A stretch of DNA of 64,000 nt. Source: DAHUXN01 sp963729815. GTDB lineage: Bacteria > Acidobacteriota > Terriglobia > Acidiferrales > UBA7541. This document shows positions 51,183 to 58,634 of this stretch, piece after piece (the stretch's first letter is position 1; each line of letters begins with the position of its first letter). The notes under the pieces were generated by a model. That model saw nothing but the letters and a program-made list of their open reading frames with translations. It searched no databases and was not told where the DNA came from. The DNA lies in the NCBI GenBank assembly GCA_963729815.1, contig CAVSPU010000004.1, forward strand, positions 496,001 through 560,000, given 5' to 3'. The position numbers were made by a program, and so were the translations under genes.

Positions 51183-52309
51183 GAATCCTTCCCTCGTCCC
51201 GTGATTCCTGGCCGTTGCAAATCCGCCGCGCTCACCACGCCTCGCTCTTTCGCCACTGTCTCCGCCAGCAGCGCGGCGCACGTTTCCTTCACCTGCTCCA
51301 GCGTGACCGACAAGATACAGCGCGGCTCCTCAAATGCATAGCAGCGATCTCCTTTGCAGGGATTGCACGCGAATTCGTTCTGCACCACGCGATTTGGCGT
51401 TTCCCACGGCCGCCAATGCACCGAGCTGCTCGAGCTGAAAATCGCCACCACGGGACGCGCCAGCGCCGCCGCAATGTGCGTTGGGCCGCTGTCGTTGCCG
51501 ATGAAAATCCGCGCTCCCGCGACCAGCGCGATCAATTCACGCAAATCGAGCGCGTCGAACAGCGCGAATTTCTTTCCGCATGCACGGCGCACTTCTTCGC
51601 CGATTTCATCATCACCGCGCCCAATGTTGAATACAGCCTCTACACCGTGTTTTTCGCGCAGCCATTCGGCGAGCTCGATGAATTGGCTCATCGCCCATCG
51701 TTTGGTGAAATATTTTGCGCCGGGGCGTATCACGGCATACGCCGCTCGCGCGGCGATTCCGCGTTGCGCCAATTGAATCGCAATCGCGGCCCGCGCATCG
51801 GCCTGCGCATAAACGCGAGCCGGCGGAATCGGCCCGCGCGGCAATCCCGTCGCATAGAATTGCTCCATGCGGTGCTCCACGGTGTGGATATGCTGGCGCG
51901 GATCATCGATCAGCACGTTATAAACGAACGAGAATTGACGCCGCGCCCAGCAAACTCTCTCCGGCGCGCCAATCGCCGCCGTCAGCAGCGCGCTCGTCGG
52001 CCCCGCATGCTGGTTGTACACAATCGGGAATCGCCGCCTCCGCAATTCGCGGGCGCTTGCGAAAAAATTCCGCATCAGCAGGATTTCCGAAACCGCGAGA
52101 TTTCCTTCGAGCAGTGGCGCCCACGCGGGCTTAACGAGCACGCACAGCCGCAAGTCAGGCCGCCAATCATGAAGCGCGGTTAGCGCGGGTGTCAGCAGGA
52201 CAACGTCGCCCAGCGAGCGCAGCCGGATAATCAGAACTTCAGCGCCCTCCGGCAAATCGGGCAGGAGAGAAGATGCCTCACGAGGGCTCAATGCGAGCTT
52301 CGTCCACAA
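51179..52309 (-). CDS. Glycosyltransferase family 9, heptosyltransferase-like
   Basis: About 376 residues of ADP-heptose:LPS heptosyltransferase type (GT-B fold). VLIIRLRSLGDVVLLTPAL is the N-terminal signature, PIVYNQHAGPTSALL a family segment, and FIGNDSGPTHIAAALARPVVAIF the nucleotide-binding part. A cysteine cluster (NPCKGDRCYAFEEPRC) near the end is unusual. Start is uncertain: TTG at 52309 overlaps the Trm112-like gene by 32 bases; TTG at 52291 is an alternative. Four-base overlap with the heptose kinase places both in one LPS operon. Confidence 0.9.
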   Translation of the reverse strand: MWTKLALSPREASSLLPDLPEGAEVLIIRLRSLGDVVLLTPALTALHDWRPDLRLCVLVKPAWAPLLEGNLAVSEILLMRNFFASARELRRRRFPIVYNQHAGPTSALLTAAIGAPERVCWARRQFSFVYNVLIDDPRQHIHTVEHRMEQFYATGLPRGPIPPARVYAQADARAAIAIQLAQRGIAARAAYAVIRPGAKYFTKRWAMSQFIELAEWLREKHGVEAVFNIGRGDDEIGEEVRRACGKKFALFDALDLRELIALVAGARIFIGNDSGPTHIAAALARPVVAIFSSSSSVHWRPWETPNRVVQNEFACNPCKGDRCYAFEEPRCILSVTLEQVKETCAALLAETVAKERGVVSAADLQRPGITGRGKDS

Positions 52310-52451
52310 GCATCACGGGGATGTCATCCCGAATCGGATACACGCGGTGGCACTTCGAGCATTTCAGGCCCTTTTGGTCGCTCGTCAACTTCACGTCCAC
52401 CTTGCATACCGGGCAAACCAGAATGTCCAGCAATTCCTTCGAGACCGCCAT
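52278..52451 (-). CDS. Trm112/YcaR-like small zinc-ribbon protein
   Basis: 57 residues: MAVSKELLDILVCPVCK, then LKCSKCHRVYPIRDDIPVML and a short acidic tail. Two CxxC pairs and the PIRDDIP motif are hallmarks of the Trm112/UPF0434 family, whose members activate methyltransferases in eukaryotes and archaea; bacterial function is unclear. The 3' end overlaps the start of the heptosyltransferase-like gene. In many bacteria the gene lies near LPS genes, as here. Confidence 0.9.
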   Translation of the reverse strand: MAVSKELLDILVCPVCKVDVKLTSDQKGLKCSKCHRVYPIRDDIPVMLVDEARIEPS

Positions 52452-52518
52452 TCGCGCCTCCCGCTTCGCGCAACTTTATCAGAGCGCCATGGCGCGGGGC
52501 AACCGCGCCCGTCCTATT

Positions 52519-54627
52519 TTATCGAACCGGTGAAACCGTGAACTCAAACCGGCCAGTCCAAACCGTCCCCAGCTGAAATTCCGCCGGCCACACGGCCAGC
52601 GCCTGCGAACCCTGGAAAACGCGCTCGAATCCTTCTTCCGAATCGGAAATGGTCTCGATTGGCGCCAGCCAAAATTCTGCCGCTCCCTCTGCTTGCAGCA
52701 GCACATCCACTTTTTGCCATTCATCCACCAACCGCAGCTCCGGCCCCGCCGCCGCGCCCGACCATCGCAAAGGGTGCCTTTCGCCGGCCGCCACAATGTA
52801 CCGGTCGTCGCTGTCCGGCGCGAGAAAGTTGACGATCGTCTCGAGCCCCACATCCATCTTCACCGGCATTTTCCCCGCGTAGCGCACCGCCAGATGGCAG
52901 CCGATGCGAAATCCGTCCGGCGTCGCGGAAAAAAGAAACGTCTTCTCCGCTTTCCATTCGCCGTCCGCTGCCTCCGTCTCCAGCGTCACTTTTGCGGCGC
53001 TCGCGTCTTTCACGCGATATGTCCCTCCGGCGATTGCCGCGTTTTCTCCCAACCGCAAATTCTCGTAATCGTCCTGCGATCTCTGCGGCGGAAACAGCAG
53101 CGCTCGAAAGGCATGCCGCGGCCAGCGGTCGTACTTCAATTTCTTTTCCAGGCCCGGCTCCTTCGCACGCGCCTGGTCGTGAATCGACTCCACGCGCCCA
53201 CCGCCTGAGTTCGCTTGCGCGAGCCGCGTGTGATACGCCTCCGGGCGCCGCATCATCGAATTGATGAGCGCCGCGCCGCATGGCCGGAAGTCGATCGCCT
53301 CCACCGTGCCGCCGTCGCTCGGCGAAATCAGCACGGCGGCGCGATTCGTCGTCACGTAAATTTCCTCGCGGCCGTCGCAATCCAAATCGAACCGCTCCAA
53401 TTCCGCGAAATCTCTCTTCGGATGCGCCGCCGAATCCGCGAACGCTTCCGCGCGTACCAGCGGCCGCCACACCGCCGTGCGCAGATGCGGCGCGTACAAA
53501 CCTCCGAAAACGCCGTGCCAATAGGCGTCATTCGCCTGTCCGCGAAGCAAATCCGTCTTCGCTTCCTGTAGTTTTTTCCGCGCTTTCGCGTCTCCTGTGA
53601 GCTTCGCCTCCACTTTCTTCAGCTTTCTCGACACGACCATGGCCTTTTTCTGCATCAAGTTCGATTCCGGGTATTTCGTAAGGAAGCCCCGCCAAAAGCC
53701 GCCGCGCAAAAATGAACTGACGTCCGGCCGCGCCGCGAATTCCCTCTCCACAGCCTGGTATCGCAGCCGCGCCGACGTTGGCAGCGCCCACTCCATCATT
53801 TCCGCGTAAGAACACGTCGGCAAATCCGCGCGGCCCAGCGGCTCGTGAATGGAAAGCGCTTCGCCCGGCGGCACCGTAGCCAGCCAATCCTGATTCGCTT
53901 CGAGCGCCCTGAAAAACTTCTCCAGCCAGCCATTCGTGTAGCAGTGTTCGTGCGTCCCGGGCCACACGCCGAACTTCTCCATGTCATCGCCCATCGCCGC
54001 GAATCCTGCCGGCCGCTCGTCCGCGGCCTTGCGGAAAAATCCGATTACTTCCTCCGGATCGCGATACGGAATCAGGTAGCGCAACTCCTTCAGTCCCGGA
54101 ATCAATCGCACAGAATGGCCCTGGTCCTCCGCCACAAAACTGCCGAACAACTGCCCCGGATCAAACCCCGCGCTCAAGAAATGATTGTCGTCCACGAGCG
54201 TGTATTCCACGCCCGCCGGAGCGAGCAGCGAAGGAAGCTGTGGCTCCCAAACGCGTTCCGCCAGCCACGCGCCCCGCGGCCGCTTCCCGAAATGCCGCGC
54301 GAGATAATCCGCAAGCCGCTCGACCTGTTCTCGCGCATCTTCCGTCGGAATGGCGATGAGGATCGGCTCGTAAAAGCCGCCGCCGGCCATCTCAATTTGC
54401 TCGCGCTCCACGAGTTGGTTCAAATCTTTGAAATATTCCGGATGCCGCGCCTCGATCCACTCCAGCAGACCGCCCGAGTAGTGCAGTCCAACGCGAACCA
54501 GCGGATGCCGCGACAATAACTGCACGAACGGAAGATAAGAGGATTGGTACGCGCGCTCGATTACATCGTCAAAATTCCCCACCGGCTGATGCGCGTGAAT
54601 GAGGAGAACAACACTGAAACGGGACAC
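52519..54627 (-). CDS. GH57 family glycoside hydrolase / 4-alpha-glucanotransferase
   Basis: About 702 residues. GH57 enzymes act on alpha-glucans and retain configuration. IHAHQPVGNFDDVIERAY opens the beta7/alpha7 barrel. GAWLAERVWEPQLP carries the nucleophile Glu and AAMGDDMEKFGVWPGTHEHCY the acid/base Asp. The long C-terminal beta-sandwich (from about residue 400) is typical of the Thermococcus-type glucanotransferase/alpha-amylase group. GTG 54627 (MSRFSVVLLIHAHQP) follows GGAG and fits the family start better than GTG 54660. Probably involved in glycogen metabolism. Confidence 0.92.
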   Translation of the reverse strand: MSRFSVVLLIHAHQPVGNFDDVIERAYQSSYLPFVQLLSRHPLVRVGLHYSGGLLEWIEARHPEYFKDLNQLVEREQIEMAGGGFYEPILIAIPTEDAREQVERLADYLARHFGKRPRGAWLAERVWEPQLPSLLAPAGVEYTLVDDNHFLSAGFDPGQLFGSFVAEDQGHSVRLIPGLKELRYLIPYRDPEEVIGFFRKAADERPAGFAAMGDDMEKFGVWPGTHEHCYTNGWLEKFFRALEANQDWLATVPPGEALSIHEPLGRADLPTCSYAEMMEWALPTSARLRYQAVEREFAARPDVSSFLRGGFWRGFLTKYPESNLMQKKAMVVSRKLKKVEAKLTGDAKARKKLQEAKTDLLRGQANDAYWHGVFGGLYAPHLRTAVWRPLVRAEAFADSAAHPKRDFAELERFDLDCDGREEIYVTTNRAAVLISPSDGGTVEAIDFRPCGAALINSMMRRPEAYHTRLAQANSGGGRVESIHDQARAKEPGLEKKLKYDRWPRHAFRALLFPPQRSQDDYENLRLGENAAIAGGTYRVKDASAAKVTLETEAADGEWKAEKTFLFSATPDGFRIGCHLAVRYAGKMPVKMDVGLETIVNFLAPDSDDRYIVAAGERHPLRWSGAAAGPELRLVDEWQKVDVLLQAEGAAEFWLAPIETISDSEEGFERVFQGSQALAVWPAEFQLGTVWTGRFEFTVSPVR

Positions 54628-54748
54628 GGGGACGCTCCGCAAAGAACTCTCAGGATACACAGCTCGTGCACTTCTTTCTACTGGGCCGCGTGACGCTTGA
54701 AGAGCACCCTGAGAGCTGCCGTTTTACTAGTCTCAGTCGTAGAAAATC

Positions 54749-55402
54749 TCAGCTCGCCCGCAGCGTTCGCGTCTCGCTCGCGCCCGCGTACATCTTCAGC
54801 CGCTGCTCTTGTTTCGTCGCGGCATCCGCTAGTGCCGCGTCTGAAGCTGTTGCCGGCGCATAAATCACGGTCAGCACGTCGCTCACGCCTTCAGCGATAT
54901 GTGTTCGCGTCGAATCGCTGATCGGGCTGCCGAACGGCCCCGTCGCGTCGGCGAGCACGGGACGTCCCGCCAAATGCCACAACCGGCGCCCGATTCCTTC
55001 GTAGGTTTCGCTGTCCGCACCCAGTCTCAAGCGCACAGGCGGCTCGATGGCTTTTCGATTGTAGACACCATAAGGCCATCCGGTTTCAATCGAGCCCAGG
55101 TTGCTCAGGTCCACAATGTTCGAAACGCAGTACAGCCCCTTGCCCTGCACGACTCGCCGCAGCAAAGCCTCCGACGACGGACGATATTTGGATGCATCGA
55201 CGCCCCAGCGCCGGAACATCCCGCGCACGGAAACAATCGCTTCCGAATCGGCCAACGACTCCAGCGTGAACTTCCGTCTCAGCCCGGCGCACACTTCGTC
55301 AATTTCCCGTACCAGCTCGGGTCCCGCCATACCGACGGTTACGCCATCTGCTTCGACGACTCCCAGCTTCACGCCGGGAATTTGAATCTCAATCGTCTCC
55401 AT
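54749..55402 (-). CDS. B3/B4 tRNA-binding-domain protein (PheT-like)
   Basis: 217 residues, a stand-alone B3/4 domain as found in the phenylalanyl-tRNA synthetase beta subunit. KYRPSSEALLRRVVQGKGLYCVSNIVDLSNLGSIET is the characteristic stretch, followed by the basic/aromatic end of the domain (GVYNRKAIEPPVRLRLG). Stand-alone members may act in tRNA editing or as uncharacterised binding proteins. It is divergent from the DUF309 gene. Confidence 0.88.
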   Translation of the reverse strand: METIEIQIPGVKLGVVEADGVTVGMAGPELVREIDEVCAGLRRKFTLESLADSEAIVSVRGMFRRWGVDASKYRPSSEALLRRVVQGKGLYCVSNIVDLSNLGSIETGWPYGVYNRKAIEPPVRLRLGADSETYEGIGRRLWHLAGRPVLADATGPFGSPISDSTRTHIAEGVSDVLTVIYAPATASDAALADAATKQEQRLKMYAGASETRTLRAS

Positions 55403-55469
55403 GTCTCGCTGAACGCGCTCCTAAGAGAGATTGATTTGCTAAGATTAGCGCGCGCCAACGTCCGGCGCG

Positions 55470-55880
55470 ATTGGAGTTTCCCGAATCTCAAGCACAATCG
55501 AACTCGAAAAATTCAGGCGGGGAATCGCCCTGTTCAATTCCGGCGAGTTTTTTCAAGCCCACGAAGTCTGGGAAGAAATCTGGCTGGCCGCCGCCGAACC
55601 GGAAAAGACCTTCCTGCAGGGGCTCATTCAGCTCGCGGCTGCGTTTCACCATGCCACTCGCGACAACTTCGTCGGAATGAAATCGCTCCTCGAAACCGCC
55701 TTGGCAAAGCTGGAGAAATTCCCGGACGAATATCAGGAAATCCAACTCAACGATCTGCGCCTCAGCACGAAGGAGTGGCTCGCCGCTCTGGCGCAGGCGG
55801 AAAAAAAATCGCGCCGCGGTTTTCCTCAAATCCAGCTCGCGCACGACGCGAAAAATTCCCCGCGCCGCCCGTGCGAATAA
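55470..55880 (+). CDS. DUF309 family protein without a standard start codon
   Basis: The frame encodes ELEKFRRGIALFNSGEFFQA, then HEVWEEIWLAAAEPEKTFLQ and GLIQLAAAFHHATRDN, a convincing DUF309 helical protein (about 130 residues). No ATG, GTG or TTG occurs between the upstream in-frame stop (about 55444) and the conserved core. The first candidates are ATT at 55470 or ATC codons, then CTG in the core. Either a rare start codon is used, the message is leaderless with an unusual start, or a base change has broken the 5' end. Coordinates use ATT 55470. Confidence 0.6.
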   Translation: MGVSRISSTIELEKFRRGIALFNSGEFFQAHEVWEEIWLAAAEPEKTFLQGLIQLAAAFHHATRDNFVGMKSLLETALAKLEKFPDEYQEIQLNDLRLSTKEWLAALAQAEKKSRRGFPQIQLAHDAKNSPRRPCE

Positions 55881-55900
55881 TCGGCTACGGCGCGGATCGC

Positions 55901-56332
55901 CTAATCGTCGACGATCAACTCACCCTTCATTCCCATGTGCCCAAGTCCGCAGAAGACGCAGCATTTGAACGAATAGCTGCCCGCCGTCCGGGCGGTGAAC
56001 TCGATAGTGGTCACTTGCCCTTTCGCCAGCCTCCAACAGTCTTCCGGGTCCTTGAATTCCAGCCCCGGGGCTCCCTTGGCATCGGCGCCATCCGGGTACA
56101 AATTGATCTTGAATCCGTGAATCCGGTCCAGCGCCGTGATTTTCAACTGGACCTTCATTCCCCTTTTCACGTGCACGGTCGATGGCGTGTATTTGTATTT
56201 CTTCGCCGTCATGTCGATCACCTGCACATTTTGCGCTTGCGCGGGAGCCGGTTGTTGCCCGTTCGAGTAGGCCCCCAGGGCAAAAAGCCCCACCGCCGCC
56301 ACGCACAGCAATGCCCGGGAGAGATTTTTCAA
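55901..56332 (-). CDS. Exported CuA-type cupredoxin-domain protein
   Basis: 143 residues with an N-terminal signal or anchor (ALLCVAAVGLFALGAYSNGQ). The cupredoxin core ends in YSFKCCVFCGLGHMGMKGELIV. Cys-x3-Cys-x3-His-x2-Met plus an upstream His (RIHGF) is the CuA binuclear-copper site of cytochrome oxidase subunit II. No transmembrane hairpin or other oxidase subunit is nearby. It could be a nitrosocyanin- or Sco-like electron carrier or a copper chaperone. Confidence 0.85.
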   Translation of the reverse strand: MKNLSRALLCVAAVGLFALGAYSNGQQPAPAQAQNVQVIDMTAKKYKYTPSTVHVKRGMKVQLKITALDRIHGFKINLYPDGADAKGAPGLEFKDPEDCWRLAKGQVTTIEFTARTAGSYSFKCCVFCGLGHMGMKGELIVDD

Positions 56333-56542
56333 GACCCGCCCTCCTATTTCGCGCTCGAAATCATCACATACGATGCCGCATCAGGCTGTCGCACGCAAGA
56401 TAATTTCCGTTAACATCAATGATCTGAACAGATTCCTTCGCGCCATGACTCGGCTGTAACTTCGCACTCTCGCCCTTCCAACCGCACTCCGCAAGTTGAC
56501 AGCCCACGTGGCGTGTGGAATCCTGTCCTTCGGGCGTTCCCC

Positions 56543-57001
56543 ATGCGAATTAGCGCCAAAGGCGAGTACGCGGCGAAGGCCGTCCTCTACCTTAGCTTGA
56601 AACATCCCAAGGTCGTCACCATCCACGAGATCGCGGAGAACCACAACATTCCGCTGAAGTATCTCGAGCAAATTCTGCTCATCCTCAGGCGCGCACAGCT
56701 CCTCGAAAGCCATCGCGGCGTCCGCGGCGGCTACACTTTGGCTCGATGTCCCGAGCAAATCTCCATCGGCGAGGTTCTTCGCATCGTGGACGGTAAGTTC
56801 TCCCAATCGAGCTGCCTCGAGCTCGATCTGCAAAGCCATCATTCTTGCCCGGAAGTAAATTCCTGCGGTCTGAAGCAAGTCTGGCAAGACGTGCAGTCCG
56901 CCGTGGAGAAAATCCTATTTGAAACGACTTTCGACGAACTCCGCAAACGCACCCTCGGCGGCGTCGCCCGCGAGGGCGACTACGTCGCTTTCGAGATTTA
57001 G
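56543..57001 (+). CDS. Rrf2-family transcriptional regulator with a cysteine triad
   Basis: 152 residues from ATG 56543. Winged helix typical of Rrf2/IscR/NsrR (RISAKGEYAAKAVLYLSL, TIHEIAENHNIPLKYLEQILLILRRA, LLESHRGVRGGYTLAR). Three cysteines in SSCLELDLQSHHSCPEVNSC are placed as in Fe-S-binding members, but the first spacing is ten residues, not five to seven. It could sense iron, Fe-S status or nitric oxide. It is divergent from the CuA protein gene, a likely target. Confidence 0.9.
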   Translation: MRISAKGEYAAKAVLYLSLKHPKVVTIHEIAENHNIPLKYLEQILLILRRAQLLESHRGVRGGYTLARCPEQISIGEVLRIVDGKFSQSSCLELDLQSHHSCPEVNSCGLKQVWQDVQSAVEKILFETTFDELRKRTLGGVAREGDYVAFEI

Positions 57002-57162
57002 CGTCTCGGCCACGGCATGCCATGCTGCGTGAGCGGTTTCCATTTTCAGTTTGCCGGGATTCAATTGGGCGCTTTGGCGCGGCTATCGCTGGTTCAATCG
57101 CAATCGCTATCGCTTTTCGCGCCAGTGTCCGCTGCCTCCGCCACGCTGAAAAAAACGAGCCG

Positions 57163-57696
57163 CTACGTTCGCCGCTTCGCGCGCCCGGCATCACCCTTGC
57201 CGAGAATCTTTTCGATCTGCTTCATGTGATTGATATCGTGGCACGCATAATGCCTGGCAATCGTGCGAATGGCCTCTTCGCCGCGCTCTGCGTGGACGCC
57301 GTAGAATTCCCACTGTGCGCTGTCGATGTGCTTGAACAGCTCCAGATTCGATTCGCGAATCGCGCGAAACAATTCCAGCGATTTTTTCGCATCCCGCTTC
57401 GCGTACTTGCCCGCTTCCGCCCACTTCTCCTGATCGAATGACTCGATGGCTGCGCCCGGCTGCTCCAGAATTCTTCGAATGCGGTACGCGCCGACGAGTT
57501 CATCGTCGGCCAGGTGCGCGACGATTTCCGCCACGCTCCATTTTCCTGGCGCCGGCCGTCGTATCAATTTTTTCCGTGGGACGCCGCGCATGAGCTTTCC
57601 GATTTTCTTCGCCGTCGTCGCCTGCACCGCGAGAGGCTCCTGATCCCCCAAATAGCCGTGCAGCCGCTTCATGTAATCTTCTAAACTCTCTGGCAT
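57163..57696 (-). CDS. DinB-family protein
   Basis: 177 residues, DinB four-helix fold. KWSVAEIVAHLADDELVGAYRIRRIL and HYACHDINHMKQIEKIL carry the metal histidines. It is close in layout to the DinB protein at 26.9-27.4 kb (both have APGKWS, RIR/RLR and FDQEKW/FDQDKW), indicating paralogues. Basic C-terminal tail. It stands between the Rrf2 gene (convergent) and fdxA. Confidence 0.88.
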   Translation of the reverse strand: MPESLEDYMKRLHGYLGDQEPLAVQATTAKKIGKLMRGVPRKKLIRRPAPGKWSVAEIVAHLADDELVGAYRIRRILEQPGAAIESFDQEKWAEAGKYAKRDAKKSLELFRAIRESNLELFKHIDSAQWEFYGVHAERGEEAIRTIARHYACHDINHMKQIEKILGKGDAGRAKRRT

Positions 57697-57741
57697 CCCT
57701 TATCTCCTTTTCCTCTCGTTCACATTTCCCCCGCGCCGCGC

Positions 57742-57775
57742 AAAAACAAAAACGGCGAGCCATTCAGCTCGCCGT
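57742..57775 (-). terminator. Intrinsic terminator of fdxA
   Basis: On the minus strand a perfect 9-bp stem ACGGCGAGC-TGAATG-GCTCGCCGT followed by TTTTGTTTTTG, just past the ferredoxin stop. Confidence 0.85.
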
Positions 57776-57802
57776 CTCATAAACCTCTGCGCGCCAAGCC
57801 AA

Positions 57803-58072
57803 CTACGTCTTCTTGATCTTGAACCAGTCCGCATTCAGCGCCGCGTAGCTTGACCATTTCTCCGGCAAATCCTCCATCGCGAAGATCGCCGTCACCGGAC
57901 ACACCGGAACGCACGCGCCGCAATCGATGCACTCCTCCGGATTGATGTAGAGTTGCTTCTCGGCCTCGAAGTTCCCTTCGTCCTTGCGCGGATGAATGCA
58001 ATCCACCGGGCAAACGTCCACGCACGCCGAATCCTTCGTTCCGATGCAGGGATCTGCAATCACATACGCCAT
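57803..58072 (-). CDS. fdxA: 7Fe ferredoxin (3Fe-4S / 4Fe-4S)
   Basis: 89 residues. N-terminal CIGTKDSACVDVCPVDCIH gives C-x7-C-x3-CP for one cluster plus one Cys for the second; the internal CIDCGACVPVCPV is a canonical 4Fe-4S motif. This matches FdxA-type seven-iron ferredoxins of about 80-110 residues. Cytoplasmic low-potential electron carrier; partner not encoded nearby. A clear terminator follows. Confidence 0.95.
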   Translation of the reverse strand: MAYVIADPCIGTKDSACVDVCPVDCIHPRKDEGNFEAEKQLYINPEECIDCGACVPVCPVTAIFAMEDLPEKWSSYAALNADWFKIKKT

Positions 58073-58237
58073 TGAGCTCTCTCCATGATTCCGTTTACCG
58101 CTTCACACGTACCAGTGTCAATTCTGCCAAATAATTCCCGCTGAGTAAATCCCATCCCCGCAAATTCCCCTTCGCCCCGCTCCTCGCCTCGCATGCCGCA
58201 AATGTCCCGGCTGTCCCGCGCCGCGGCAAACGTCTCC

Positions 58238-58285
58238 TTGACAGTCTAGGAGAGTGGGCGTAGTTTCCTAGTTCATCTAGGAGAG
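58238..58285 (+). promoter_or_regulatory. Promoter and operator-like repeats of the PadR/ADOP operon
   Basis: TTGACA (58238-58243), 17 bases, TAGTTT (58261-58266). TCTAGGAGAG occurs at 58245-58254 and 58276-58285, with TCCTAG-N5-CTAGGA as a perfect inverted repeat (58266-58282). They overlap the spacer and start region, as expected for repression by the adjacent PadR protein. Confidence 0.7.
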
Positions 58286-58292
58286 ATACTCC

Positions 58293-58634
58293 GTGAACAA
58301 GCAAATTGACCTTCTGCAAGGCACTCTTGACCTGCTGATTCTGAAAGCCGTCTCCCTCGGCCCTCTGCACGGCTATGGCGTCCTGCTGCGCATCCAGCAA
58401 ATCTCCAAGGACCGCCTTGAAATTCAGCAGGGCTCTCTTTATCCCGCGCTCTACCGTCTCGAGCAGCAGGGCTGGATCGCGAGCGAATGGGACGAATCGG
58501 AAAACAAGCGCAAGGCCAAGTATTACCGTCTCACGGCCGCTGGCAAGCGCCAATTGCAAAGCGAAGCCGAGAAATGGAACCGCATGGCCGACGTCATCGC
58601 CGGCATCTTGCACACGTCGCCCGAGGAAGTATGA
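58293..58634 (+). CDS. PadR-family transcriptional regulator
   Basis: 113 residues from GTG 58293. Winged helix with DLLQGTLDLLILKAVSLGPLHGYGVLLRI and QGSLYPALYRLEQQGWI, the PadR signatures, then a short dimerisation helix. Small stand-alone PadR proteins of this type are the usual partners of acidobacterial ADOP permeases. It overlaps the permease gene by four bases. GGAGAG of the second operator copy doubles as ribosome site. Confidence 0.94.
   Translation: MNKQIDLLQGTLDLLILKAVSLGPLHGYGVLLRIQQISKDRLEIQQGSLYPALYRLEQQGWIASEWDESENKRKAKYYRLTAAGKRQLQSEAEKWNRMADVIAGILHTSPEEV

Noticed and set aside
55471..55680. TTG-started 69-residue frame
   Set aside because: Out of frame with the clear DUF309 sequence; Ser/Pro-rich shadow.
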